From assembly GCF_007000325.2 (NCBI RefSeq), contig NZ_CP117267.1, positions 3,560,501 through 3,624,500 of the forward strand: DNA of 64,000 bases, written 5' to 3'. Under the pieces are notes generated by a model that did not search any database, had not been told where the DNA came from, and was given only the letters and a program-made list of their open reading frames with translations. This DNA comes from Rhizobium rhododendri. GTDB lineage: Bacteria; Pseudomonadota; Alphaproteobacteria; Rhizobiales; Rhizobiaceae. The position numbers were made by a program, and so were the translations under genes. Of the stretch, positions 1 to 8,146 are shown one piece after another. Positions within the stretch are counted from its first letter, which is position 1; each line of letters starts with the position of its first letter.

Positions 1-192
1 CCCGAAGGCCAGCGAGCGATGGGCAGCGGTCAGCGTCGAAGCATTCATGCGTTCGCCGGAAGCGGTCTTGGAATGTGCTGCATACCAGGATGCGCCTCCA
101 CAGCCCGTTGCTGCCGATGCTGTAATAGGATTGATAACAACGCAAGCTGATATAGTTGCGGTGATCGCTAGAATGCGGGAGATAATATTCAA
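1..192 (-). CDS. rlpA: RlpA-like septal ring lytic transglycosylase family protein (partial, N-terminal part)
   Basis: Partial gene running off the left edge; 64 codons are visible. The start is read as TTG (bases 190-192) because an in-frame stop lies upstream, no ATG follows it, and GAGGG sits about 7 bases before the TTG. The N-terminus is a hydrophobic signal sequence. After it come GGASWYA (about residues 31-37), TASGE and LTAAHRSLAFG, the hallmark of the double-psi beta-barrel of the RlpA family, periplasmic proteins that bind or cleave denuded peptidoglycan glycans. No lipobox cysteine is obvious, so it may be a soluble exported form. The catalytic-domain C-terminal half lies outside the window. 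Confidence 0.8.
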   Translation of the reverse strand, partial: MNIISRILAITATISACVVINPITASAATGCGGASWYAAHSKTASGERMNASTLTAAHRSLAFG

Positions 193-683
193 AACAGATT
201 TACCCTCGACGTTGTTGAGCGCCGTGCTTGAACGACGAGGGGCTTAAATCCGGCGAAAAATGGCGAAAAAGTGCTGCAATCGATCACGGAGTATTACAGT
301 CTGTAATATTCGTTGTGAAGCCGATAAAAGAAGATGTAAATCAAATTGTCTGTTTTTTGGAAAAAAATGAATGGAATCAGCGAGAAATCAGATGATTATT
401 CTGCCGGCTCAGGCGCGGGCGGGGAGATCACGATATTTCTGAAATTTCTTTTGCGCGAGCGTCATATTCGTTGCCTTAGTTGCGCAAATTTAGAGGCCGT
501 TAACCTTTGCTGTCAGCACTTTTCATCCAGAAAAGCTTCTAAGTAGGAAAATTCAACCCTTTGATCGCATGCGATCCATGAATTTTCCAGCGATGTCGCG
601 TGCGTTGCGCTTGAGAGAAAATGCGGGTCTCTTCAATCATGACGCGAAAGAATTCATTCGCTCGCCCATGGGCGAACGCGATT
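193..683. other. Gene-poor stretch upstream of the RlpA-like gene
   Basis: No convincing gene was found in these 491 bases. The part from about 250 to 540 is visibly richer in A and T than its surroundings. Short open frames here lack ribosome-binding sites and family resemblance. It holds the leader and promoter of the leftward RlpA-like gene, a 17-base palindrome (292-308) and the 3' flank of the SDR gene that ends at 684. Confidence 0.5.
292..308. promoter_or_regulatory. Perfect palindrome, candidate operator
   Basis: TATTACAG-T-CTGTAATA: 8-base arms around one central T, about 100 bases upstream of the RlpA-like TTG start. The size and symmetry fit a homodimeric regulator site. I cannot assign it to a known rhizobial box: it is not an FNR, LexA, Irr or CtrA consensus. 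Confidence 0.4.
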
Positions 684-1556
684 TCAGCCGCGCCAGCGAC
701 CGGATGACCAGAGTTCGGCAAGCGATGCGCGGTACTCGGGATGGCTGAAGTGGAAGCCCAGCGCCTTCAGCCGGCTATTCGATACACGCTTGTTCTCCCC
801 ATAGAAGGATCTCGCCATGGGGGATAGTTCGGCCGTCTCGAACGGTGTTTCCGGCGGCGGGGCAATGCCCATGAGCTTTGCCGCTTCCGCCACGATGTCC
901 TGCGGTGGGGCGGGTTCGTCGTCGGTGACATTGAAGATGCCGCCAATGCCGCGATCTGCGAGGAAACGGCTGGCGGCGCCGATGTCTTCAACGCGAATGC
1001 GATTGAATACCTGGCCCGGTTTCACGAGCCTGCGTGCTGTACCCTTTTCGAGATTACAGAATGCGTTGCGGCCCGGACCATAGATACCGGAGAGCCGCAG
1101 CACGGCTGTCGGCACCCCGAGTTTGTCGCCGATGGACATCCATCCGTCCTCTGCGGCCACCCGCTCGACGGATCGGCCGGACACGGGCCTTATCGATGTA
1201 TCCTCGTCGATCCATGCACCCTTGTGGTCACCATAGACGCCGACGGTCGAAAGGTAGCCGATCCATTGCAGCTCGGGCATCAGCGTCGCGATGCGCTCGC
1301 CCGCCAGCCGGATCAGTGGATCCCCCGCCTGCCCGGGCGCAATCGACTGCACGAGGTGGGTCGTCTTCCTCATTTCGTCGAGAAGGCGCGGTTCCAGCTT
1401 TTCGCCGTCGAACACCAGGCCCGAAATGCCTTGCCGTTCAAGGACCAAGCGCTTTTCCTCGGCGCGCGTCGTACCGACGACGGTGTTTTGCGGGCCCGAA
1501 AAGCTTTTGGCGATGGCTGTGCCGGAATAGCCGCAGCCGAAAATCATTGTGTGCAT
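684..1556 (-). CDS. NAD(P)-dependent SDR-family epimerase/dehydratase-like protein
   Basis: Protein of 290 residues with an extended SDR (Rossmann) fold. It begins with a dinucleotide-binding GCGYSG at residues 7-12 and has an atypical-SDR layout with YGDHKGAWIDED in the middle. The substrate is not deducible. The ATG at 1556 follows AAGGA by 7 bases and lies inside the end of queG, whose stop is at 1544, so the two overlap by 13 bases and are probably translated together as the last gene of an fzlA-queG-SDR run. This family is often annotated as a YeeZ-like or generic NAD-dependent epimerase. Catalytic activity is uncertain. Confidence 0.8.
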   Translation of the reverse strand: MHTMIFGCGYSGTAIAKSFSGPQNTVVGTTRAEEKRLVLERQGISGLVFDGEKLEPRLLDEMRKTTHLVQSIAPGQAGDPLIRLAGERIATLMPELQWIGYLSTVGVYGDHKGAWIDEDTSIRPVSGRSVERVAAEDGWMSIGDKLGVPTAVLRLSGIYGPGRNAFCNLEKGTARRLVKPGQVFNRIRVEDIGAASRFLADRGIGGIFNVTDDEPAPPQDIVAEAAKLMGIAPPPETPFETAELSPMARSFYGENKRVSNSRLKALGFHFSHPEYRASLAELWSSGRWRG

Positions 1557-2728
1557 GACATCATCCTTGCAGCGCGCCACTCCTCGCGCACCTCTTCGTC
1601 GAGATCGTCCGGCCTTTCTGCCGCAAATAGCGCAAACTCGCCAGCCGTCATCAGTCGACCCAGGGCCCAGGCCGCCATGCCGCGCACGATGGGCGCGCTG
1701 TCGTCGGCAAGCCGCCGGCATGGCTCGATCAATGTCCCGTCGCGCGAATTGCCGGCAGCGATCAGAACGTTACGCGTAAACCTGTCGCGGCCGATGCGCT
1801 TGATGGGCGAGCCGCTGAAAAAGCTGCGGAAGCTTGCGTCGTCAAGGCCGAGCAGGAAGGCGATCGACGGCTCCCGCAGATCCTCCCGTGCCACCAGCTT
1901 CATCTCGGAGGCACTTGCTGCAAACTTGTTCCAGGGGCAGGCGGCAAGGCAATCGTCGCAGCCGTAGATGCGGTTGCCGATGAGCGGCCGCAGTTGTCTG
2001 TCGATCAGCCCCTTGTGCTCGATCGTTAGGTAGGAAATGCAGCGGCGCGCATCGAGTTGGTAGGGAGCTGGAAAGGCATCGGTGGGGCAAGCCGTAAGAC
2101 AGGCGGTGCAGGAACCGCAATGATCGCTCTCCGGCTCGTCGCTGCCAAGGTCTGCCGTGGTGAACATCGACCCTAGAAACAGCCAGGAGCCATGCGTACG
2201 ACTGACAAGGTTGGTGTGTTTTCCCTGCCAGCCCAGCCCGGCTGCTGCCGCCAGCGGCTTTTCCATGACCGGTGCGGTGTCGACGAAGACCTTGACGTCT
2301 TCCTTCGAGCGCGCCGCGAAACGGGTGGCAATCTCCTTCAGCCGCCCCTTGATGACATCGTGATAATCGCGGTTGCGGGCATAGACCGAAATCGCAGCCT
2401 TGTCCGGCTTGCCAAGGATGCCGCGTGGATCTTCGTCCGGCCCGTAGTTCAGCCCGAATACGACTACCGAGCGTACGTCTGACCAGAGGGCAGCCGGACT
2501 TGCCCGACGCTCCCGTGTCTCCGCCATCCAGTCCATCGTTCCGTGAAAACCCTCGTCGAGGTAGATGCCGAGCCGCGGGCCGGCCTCCTGAATGGAGTGC
2601 GGACCGGTAATCCGACAGAGATCGAAGCCCAGTCGCAGGGCTTCCTCCTGGAGGAATGTCTTCAGGCTCCGGCTTCGGGCCGCCGCCTTGTCGGGCCTTG
2701 TCGGCGGATTTTCGGTCGCCTCAGGCAT
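1544..2728 (-). CDS. queG: Epoxyqueuosine reductase QueG
   Basis: Cytosolic protein of 394 residues, close to the usual 350-390. QueG reduces epoxyqueuosine to queuosine in tRNA, the last step of queuosine synthesis, using cobalamin and two 4Fe-4S clusters. Both ferredoxin-like cluster motifs are present: CGSCTACLTACP (Cys204, 207, 210, 214) and CDDCLAACPW (Cys257, 260, 264). Cys230 lies between them. VDTAPVMEK (149-157) carries the conserved aspartate. The ATG at 2728 has GGGG upstream; translation upstream of it does not resemble the family. It lies 11 bases after the fzlA-like stop. Its cobalamin need links it functionally to the cob genes at 44.8-51.9 kb. Confidence 0.95.
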   Translation of the reverse strand: MPEATENPPTRPDKAAARSRSLKTFLQEEALRLGFDLCRITGPHSIQEAGPRLGIYLDEGFHGTMDWMAETRERRASPAALWSDVRSVVVFGLNYGPDEDPRGILGKPDKAAISVYARNRDYHDVIKGRLKEIATRFAARSKEDVKVFVDTAPVMEKPLAAAAGLGWQGKHTNLVSRTHGSWLFLGSMFTTADLGSDEPESDHCGSCTACLTACPTDAFPAPYQLDARRCISYLTIEHKGLIDRQLRPLIGNRIYGCDDCLAACPWNKFAASASEMKLVAREDLREPSIAFLLGLDDASFRSFFSGSPIKRIGRDRFTRNVLIAAGNSRDGTLIEPCRRLADDSAPIVRGMAAWALGRLMTAGEFALFAAERPDDLDEEVREEWRAARMMSCTQ

Positions 2729-2739
2729 GGCGCGCCCCG

Positions 2740-3432
2740 TTAGAAGTCCAGGTCGGTATAATGGGAGACCGGTGAAAGGCCGCGGACGCGCTCGGTGAGC
2801 AGGGGCCTGAAGGAAGGCCGCGATTTCAGGCGCTGGTACCAGTCCTTGACGATCGGCACCTCGGCCCAGGCGATCTCGCCCATGTAATCGAGCACGGAGA
2901 TCGAAGACGCGGCCGCCAGGTCGGCGTAGCTCATCCGCTCGCCGGCCAGCCATTGGCGCGAACCGGCAAGCCAGGTCACGTATTTCAGATGCTGGCGAAT
3001 ATTGGCGCGGGCGGTGCGCATCATCTTCGAATCGGGAGCGCCGCCGCCCTGGGCAGCCGTCATCTGCAGTTTGTAGACCCGTTCGCGCGCGAGAGGCCGT
3101 GTGACGTCCTGCTCCATCTTCAGGAGGAACCATTCCGTCAGCCGGCGGATCTCGGCGCGCTGGAAAGGATCTTCGGCAAGCAGGCGCCGATCGCGTTTCA
3201 GCACACCATGCGTCTCGTCGAGATATTCCGAAATGACGGTAGCGCCGCACAATGCCCGCATGCTGTCGTCGACATAGACAGGCAGTGTCCCGGCCGGGTT
3301 GAGCGCCAGGAAATCATGACGCTTTTCCCAGGTCTGTTCTTCGATCAGATCGGCGTGGAACCCGTATTCCGACAGGATCAGTCGTACGAAGCGAGACGCG
3401 GATGACATGGAATGATGATAGAGAGTCGGCAT
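2740..3432 (-). CDS. fzlA: Glutathione S-transferase-fold protein, probable FtsZ-binding protein FzlA
   Basis: Protein of 230 residues with the N-terminal thioredoxin-like GST domain (MPTLYHH at 1-7, NPAGTLPVYVDD near 45-56) and an all-helical C-terminal domain. Length and sequence pattern resemble FzlA of Caulobacter and Agrobacterium, a non-catalytic GST homologue that curves FtsZ filaments and controls constriction during division. An ordinary glutathione transferase cannot be excluded by eye. It lies first in a leftward run with queG and the SDR gene, and is divergent from uppP, another envelope-synthesis gene. The ATG at 3432 is the only good start. Confidence 0.75.
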   Translation of the reverse strand: MPTLYHHSMSSASRFVRLILSEYGFHADLIEEQTWEKRHDFLALNPAGTLPVYVDDSMRALCGATVISEYLDETHGVLKRDRRLLAEDPFQRAEIRRLTEWFLLKMEQDVTRPLARERVYKLQMTAAQGGGAPDSKMMRTARANIRQHLKYVTWLAGSRQWLAGERMSYADLAAASSISVLDYMGEIAWAEVPIVKDWYQRLKSRPSFRPLLTERVRGLSPVSHYTDLDF

Positions 3433-3641
3433 GTAAACTCTGAACTATGGGATTGATGAAGGGCTTGGGCGTGGCTTGTCGTGTGGCTGCCCTAGTCATG
3501 ACTTGTTTGTTGCAGCTATAGAAGTTTGGTCCCGGCAACACAAGCCAATCGGACCACCCGCCCTTTGACATAGGACACAAGATGGCTGAAGAAACTATCA
3601 AGGGCCGATAGGCGGCCCTATCGACAGCGCATCATATCGAT

Positions 3642-3660
3642 AAAAACGGACCCCGTTTTT
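3642..3660. promoter_or_regulatory. A/T-flanked hairpin in the uppP leader
   Basis: AAAAACGG-ACC-CCGTTTTT is an 8-bp perfect inverted repeat with an A tract on one side and a T tract on the other, 48 bases before the uppP ATG. The form resembles a short bidirectional intrinsic terminator. It may be an attenuator, or the end of a transcript coming from upstream. Confidence 0.35.
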
Positions 3661-3708
3661 GCCCCCGCCCACCCCTCCAATCGAGCGAATCCCAACTGGA
3701 GACTATTC

Positions 3709-4506
3709 ATGGACTACATCAATGCTGCGCTTCTTGGCATTATAGAGGGTATCACCGAGTTTCTGCCGATCTCGAGCACCGGCCACCTGATCATCGCCGA
3801 GCAATGGCTCGGCGCCCGGTCGGAACTTTTCAATATCGTCATCCAGGCTGGCGCCATTCTCGCCGTGACCTTCATCTACTGGCGCCGGTTGATGGATCTG
3901 GTGCTCGGCTGGCGGGATCCACGCAACCGATCCTATGCCGCCAAGCTGATCGTCGCGTTCCTGATCACTGCGGTGCTCGGGCTGATCGTCAAGAAGTTAG
4001 GCTTCGAATTGCCTGAAACAGTTACGCCAATCGCCTGGGCGCTGATCGTCGGCGGCATCTGGATGATCTTTGCCGAGTGGGCTGCAGCCCGTCGGCCACA
4101 ATACAAGAGCATCACCTGGTATGTGGCGATCCTCGTCGGCATCGCCCAGATCGTCGCTGGCATCTTTCCCGGCACGTCGCGCTCGGGTGCAACGATCTTC
4201 GTTGCCATGCTCGCCGGTACCGGCAATCGTGCCGCCGCGACCGAATTCGCCTTCCTGGTCGGTATTCCGACGATGTATGCGGCCAGTGGCTATGAGTTGC
4301 TGAAGACATTCAAGGACGGCGGAGCGGCAGGCGAGGACTGGGGCGCTCTGGCGATTGCCTTCATCGTCTCGACGGTCGTTGCCTTCGTCGCCGTCAAGTG
4401 GTTGCTCTCCTATATCCAGAGCAACCGGTTCACGGTGTTTGCCGTGTATCGCATCATTCTCGGCGCGATCCTGCTCGGTCTGGTGGCAGGTGGCATCGTT
4501 CGCTGA
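3709..4506 (+). CDS. uppP: Undecaprenyl-diphosphatase UppP (BacA)
   Basis: Polytopic inner-membrane protein of 265 residues, the standard length. It removes a phosphate from undecaprenyl pyrophosphate and so recycles the lipid carrier for peptidoglycan and polysaccharide synthesis; extra copies give bacitracin resistance. The two catalytic motifs are intact: EGITEFLPISSTGHL at 13-27 and FPGTSRSG at 153-160. ATG at 3709 follows GGAG with 8 bases of spacing. It is transcribed alone, divergent from the fzlA-like gene, and is followed by a strong terminator at 4593-4624. Confidence 0.97.
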   Translation: MDYINAALLGIIEGITEFLPISSTGHLIIAEQWLGARSELFNIVIQAGAILAVTFIYWRRLMDLVLGWRDPRNRSYAAKLIVAFLITAVLGLIVKKLGFELPETVTPIAWALIVGGIWMIFAEWAAARRPQYKSITWYVAILVGIAQIVAGIFPGTSRSGATIFVAMLAGTGNRAAATEFAFLVGIPTMYAASGYELLKTFKDGGAAGEDWGALAIAFIVSTVVAFVAVKWLLSYIQSNRFTVFAVYRIILGAILLGLVAGGIVR

Positions 4507-4592
4507 TCAAAGACTTCCAGCATTCGCGCCTGATGGCGCGGATGCGATAGGGCGATTGCTTTGATTTAGCTATTTCCGGGGGGTAGAAGTCA

Positions 4593-4624
4593 GGAAGCCG
4601 GTGGTCATGCGCCGGCTTCTTTTC
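4593..4624 (+). terminator. Rho-independent terminator after uppP
   Basis: GAAGCCGG and CCGGCTTC form an 8-bp perfect stem with a 10-base loop, followed by TTTT. It lies about 90 bases after the uppP stop, and the leftward small peptide gene starts just beyond it. Confidence 0.75.
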
Positions 4625-4628
4625 GTTG

Positions 4629-4796
4629 TCAGTGGGCGATCGATGCGGAATCGATGGAGCCGGTGCTGCATGGATCGACGCCATAAGCAGGCGAGCACTC
4701 GCCCTTGAGTGCGGCAACACTGTTTGGTGCCATGAATGAACCGGCAACGATAACCAGAGCCGCACAGACGAAGAGAAGTGCGATTGACTTGCCCAT
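4629..4796 (-). CDS. Small exported peptide of unknown function, 55 residues
   Basis: ATG at 4794-4796 opens a 55-codon frame ending in TGA at 4629-4631. The product starts with Met-Gly-Lys-Ser, has a hydrophobic segment (about residues 5-22), then a short polar tail with two cysteines (Cys34 and Cys43) near ALKGEC and DPCSTG. AAAGG lies about 9 bases before the ATG. This is the pattern of a secreted or membrane-tethered small protein. No family is recognised. The gene is single, and its 3' end abuts the uppP terminator, which would also separate convergent transcription. Confidence 0.6.
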   Translation of the reverse strand: MGKSIALLFVCAALVIVAGSFMAPNSVAALKGECSPAYGVDPCSTGSIDSASIAH

Positions 4797-5017
4797 CTAA
4801 AAATACCTTTCCGCAATGAATAGTGCGCGTTGAGACCCTTGGGGACGTCGTCCGTCGCGCGGTTTTGTTAATCAGTGGAATGGAAATTAGCAATAAAGGT
4901 TCCTGCTGAATTTCCCGTTAATTCGAGTATTCCGGCGCTGCGTCTTTTGGGCAACGCTGCGCGGTGGACAACCGCTCGAAAAGCCCGAAAGAGGCCGTTT
5001 TCCGGCCACAAACTAAA

Positions 5018-5047
5018 GACGCCGTCTGCGAAATCGCAAACGGCGTC
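5018..5047 (-). terminator. Strong hairpin terminator downstream of the NDUFA9-like gene
   Basis: GACGCCGT and ACGGCGTC pair perfectly, extended past one mismatch by TGCG/CGCA around an AAAT loop. Read leftward, the hairpin is followed by TTTAGTTT. It lies 29 bases after the leftward stop at 5077. Confidence 0.8.
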
Positions 5048-5076
5048 GAGGGCATTTAAAATTTATTTTATGAACC

Positions 5077-6057
5077 TCAGGCCGCTTTGCCGGTTCCGGA
5101 GAATTGCCCGTGAGGGCGAAAGCGCACCAGATAGGAGGGGAGCACCGAGGTCAGCATGGTCGGGCGGATGCCCATTGCAGCCAATGTCCGGCCTTCAGCC
5201 TCTGCCTCCGGCGACACGATATTGTCGACCTTCAGCAGCGTCACCTGGTCTGGTGTAATCGGTGGCGTGATCAACGGTATCATCGAGGCGACGCTGCCGA
5301 TCATCGAGGCGACGCCGAACGGGATCGACACCAGCGGCCGCTTGCGGTTGACGACCTTGAGGATAGTCTCGAGACATTCGCGGAAGCTCAGCACTTCGGG
5401 GCCGCCCAGCTCGTAGATCGTACCCGGTGTCAGCTTGCCATCGACCGCGCGGCCTACGGCCTCGGCAACATCCTCGACATAGACCGGCTGAAACTTCGTC
5501 TTACCGCCGCCGATAAGGGGCAGGGCAGGCGCCAGGCGCGACATATCGGCAAACTTGTTGAAGAAGCCGTCCTCCGGTCCGAAGACGATAGACGGCCGAA
5601 GAATGATTGAATCCGGCACGATCGACAGCACTGCGGCATCCGCCTTGCCCTTGGTACGGCCATAAGAAGAGGCTGAACCGCCGTTGGCTCCGATCGCCGA
5701 GATATGGGTAAGCTTGGCACCGACTGCGCGGGTGGCCTCGGCAATCGCCCGGCCGCCGAATTCCTGCACGGCGTCGAACGTATTCCGACCGCTCTCCGAC
5801 AGGATGCCTACGCAGTTGACGACGAACTGCGCGCCTTCGACGGCGCGGTCGACAGAGTCGCGATAGCGCAGGTTGGCCTGTACGGCAGAAATTTGTCCGA
5901 CATTGCCGGCAGTCAGCAGGAAGCCTGCAAGATCTGGACGCCTGACGGCGACACGGATGCGATAACCGCGTTTCGCCAACACCCGCACGACATGCCGCCC
6001 GACGAAACCGGACCCTCCGAACACGGTGACAAGCGGCGGCAGGTTGGACAGTGTCAT
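5077..6057 (-). CDS. Complex I NDUFA9-subunit-family SDR protein
   Basis: Protein of 326 residues, an atypical SDR of the NDUFA9 (complex I 39-kDa subunit) family found across alphaproteobacteria. VTVFGGSGFVGRHV at about 10-23 is the NAD(P)-binding glycine-rich loop. ILRPSIVFGPEDGFFN and the FQPVYVEDVA stretch are typical of the family. In mitochondria the homologue stabilises complex I; the bacterial role is unclear and may be a redox or quinone-related one. ATG at 6057 follows GAGGAATTT. It is a single gene with its own terminator (5018-5047), and is the last core-type gene before the apiose cluster. Confidence 0.88.
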   Translation of the reverse strand: MTLSNLPPLVTVFGGSGFVGRHVVRVLAKRGYRIRVAVRRPDLAGFLLTAGNVGQISAVQANLRYRDSVDRAVEGAQFVVNCVGILSESGRNTFDAVQEFGGRAIAEATRAVGAKLTHISAIGANGGSASSYGRTKGKADAAVLSIVPDSIILRPSIVFGPEDGFFNKFADMSRLAPALPLIGGGKTKFQPVYVEDVAEAVGRAVDGKLTPGTIYELGGPEVLSFRECLETILKVVNRKRPLVSIPFGVASMIGSVASMIPLITPPITPDQVTLLKVDNIVSPEAEAEGRTLAAMGIRPTMLTSVLPSYLVRFRPHGQFSGTGKAA

Positions 6058-6286
6058 GGCAAATTCCTCGAAAGGCTATGGTGCTGATCGCAAAGGTCTT
6101 AGCCGAATCGCCACGCGAGGTGAAGGGCCTGCCGTGCCATCAGCGCTGCTGTTTTCTACCCGATGTCGACGGCAAGGCACTCGACAAGGCTTGGTCACGC
6201 ACGGGTGAGGCGCGAGAGGCTTCAGGTCGCCGTGAGCGCCAGCCATTCAGCGCCCGTATGCGGCCGCCACCGACACCGATCTTTGC

Positions 6287-8146
6287 CTAACCCGGCGATC
6301 CGACCGTGCTTATTCCAAAAGGCGGCAACTCTACGTTTCCGGTACCCGTTTCGACCGTCTGGACATAGGGCGTGAGATTTGCGATCCACAACAGCCTTTT
6401 GCCATCTGGAGCACTGACTTCAAGCCCCATGAGCTTGTCCGGTGCGCTTGAAATGCATTGGATCCAGCGACCGCCGAAGAGCGCCGCCAGGCCATGGACG
6501 ACCCTGTGCAGCGGTCGCATGCCGCCTTCGGCAACAGGTTCGCCCCGGCCGGCGATCAGCCCGAATGGACCTGTCAGCGCCGAAAGGGTCAGGCACTCGA
6601 GCCCGGCTTCCACCACACGCGCCGCATAGCCAAGCGCGAAAGCCGCAGCAAAATCGGCATTGTGGCGCGGGTCGCTGTTGGCCATCGCCATCCGCGCGCC
6701 AGATGGATTATCCATCGTCCGGCTCCCATAGGGGTTCTGGCGCATGGGAATCGTAGAAGGGCCGATACGGTATGGTTTATTCCCATAGATCGCCCGGACC
6801 GACCGGGTGATGAAGGGCAGCGCTTCGAGCGTCTGCATGACGCTGAGATCGTCTGCGGCATGAACGATTGGATTGGTGCAATGCGTGATAAAGTCGAGTT
6901 GTTCGGCCGGTACCCGCTTGCGGTTGAGCTCTGTGAAATAGCTGAGCATGCCTCCGCCAAGACGGACTCCGGGAAACGCGGCGCGGGCAGCGCTGTAAAC
7001 CGTCTCCAGCGGCGGGCAATCCGGCCACGGGCTTCCCGGAGGCGTCGACTGCCGGTCGATGGAGGGCGAGACGACGACGGCGTCTGGCGAAAAGCCGGCA
7101 TCGCGCATCCATCCCGCAATCTCTGACAGCTCGTCTGACACGGCCGCACGGCAAGGAACCGCGATCTCCAGCGTAGTCCGGCCGTGGTGCAGGTTGATAA
7201 TGTCGGCAAAGTCTGCAAACGCGCTTCTGCCGTGACCTGCCAGCGGATCGAAGTGGAACAGCAACTCCTGCGCGCCGACAGCATTGAGTTGCATGCCCGC
7301 CCCGAGCGTCGCAGCCGCTTCCTCGGGCGTCACGACCAGTCCGACGGCAGGCATTTTCCCGGACGCAGGGCCGGAAATCAGCCGGATGACTGCATCTGGT
7401 GATACGCTTTTTAACGGAGCCGTTTTTCTGAGATCCGTGATGGTCAGCACGACGCGCTGATGCACCGTCTCGCCGGCTGCGATCCGGTAGGGCCATGGCA
7501 GCGCAAGCGGCCGCACATAGGTCTTGTACGAGGCGTCCGACCAGTTGCGCTGGTCTTCCATCTCGAATGTGTCGCCTTCCATCCGGCATTCGGCGGTCAC
7601 ATCTGGCATCACCTCATGGCTGATGGCGCGCATTTCCAGGAAGGGTTGCCAGGGCTCGATGAGGTCGGGAAAGGTCGACGTCTCCATGCTGCCGTCGACA
7701 TGGGTGACAGTCACCGGTCGACCGGCAAGGCCGACAATGGGATGGAGAATGCAGAAGCCGCAGCGGCAGGTCTCGAAGCCGCTCTTCGAGACAGCCTCGG
7801 CATCAAATCGTAGCTGTCCGCCGGCATCGGCTGAGATGGTCACGAGAATGCGGAGGTCGGCATCATCAGGACCATCGCATGTGGCTAAGTAGCTGACCGC
7901 AAAACCGTCCGTTTGCTGATCGATGACGAGGTTCTCGATACGGGGACCGTAGGTCCTCCAGTCGCGGTCGCGCACCAGGAAGGCGACGCCCCTGAGCACT
8001 TCTACGCCGTCGTAGCGGACTGTGCGAAGATTGCCGCCGGCCAGATCCACCGTCAGACGCCCGGCCAATAGGCGAACGGGCGGGGCATCACTCCGGTCAG
8101 TGCCGTAGAGGGCAAAGGCATCATCCTGCCTCCTGTCGCCGGTCAT
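6287..8146 (-). CDS. apnL: D-apionate lactonase-like protein (ApnL)
   Basis: Large protein of 619 residues without a signal peptide. It has no simple motif I can name, but its length, sequence character and position right after an ApsD-like dehydrogenase match ApnL of the D-apiose pathway, which opens D-apionolactone to D-apionate. The N-terminal part (to about residue 220) looks beta-rich, with a cysteine pair in the TCRCGFC stretch near 125. The C-terminal part has a TIM-barrel-like alternation and ends with a small beta domain. The ATG overlaps the apsD stop by four bases (ATGA), so it is co-translated and is the last gene of the transport/entry operon. Function is inferred mainly from context. 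Confidence 0.75.
   Translation of the reverse strand: MTGDRRQDDAFALYGTDRSDAPPVRLLAGRLTVDLAGGNLRTVRYDGVEVLRGVAFLVRDRDWRTYGPRIENLVIDQQTDGFAVSYLATCDGPDDADLRILVTISADAGGQLRFDAEAVSKSGFETCRCGFCILHPIVGLAGRPVTVTHVDGSMETSTFPDLIEPWQPFLEMRAISHEVMPDVTAECRMEGDTFEMEDQRNWSDASYKTYVRPLALPWPYRIAAGETVHQRVVLTITDLRKTAPLKSVSPDAVIRLISGPASGKMPAVGLVVTPEEAAATLGAGMQLNAVGAQELLFHFDPLAGHGRSAFADFADIINLHHGRTTLEIAVPCRAAVSDELSEIAGWMRDAGFSPDAVVVSPSIDRQSTPPGSPWPDCPPLETVYSAARAAFPGVRLGGGMLSYFTELNRKRVPAEQLDFITHCTNPIVHAADDLSVMQTLEALPFITRSVRAIYGNKPYRIGPSTIPMRQNPYGSRTMDNPSGARMAMANSDPRHNADFAAAFALGYAARVVEAGLECLTLSALTGPFGLIAGRGEPVAEGGMRPLHRVVHGLAALFGGRWIQCISSAPDKLMGLEVSAPDGKRLLWIANLTPYVQTVETGTGNVELPPFGISTVGSPG

Noticed and set aside
346..546. 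66-codon plus-strand frame in the gene-poor left region
   Set aside because: Starts at a TTG without a ribosome-binding site and encodes nothing recognisable.
539..721. 60-codon minus-strand frame overlapping the SDR gene end
   Set aside because: No ribosome-binding site; overlaps a real gene and shows no conserved pattern.
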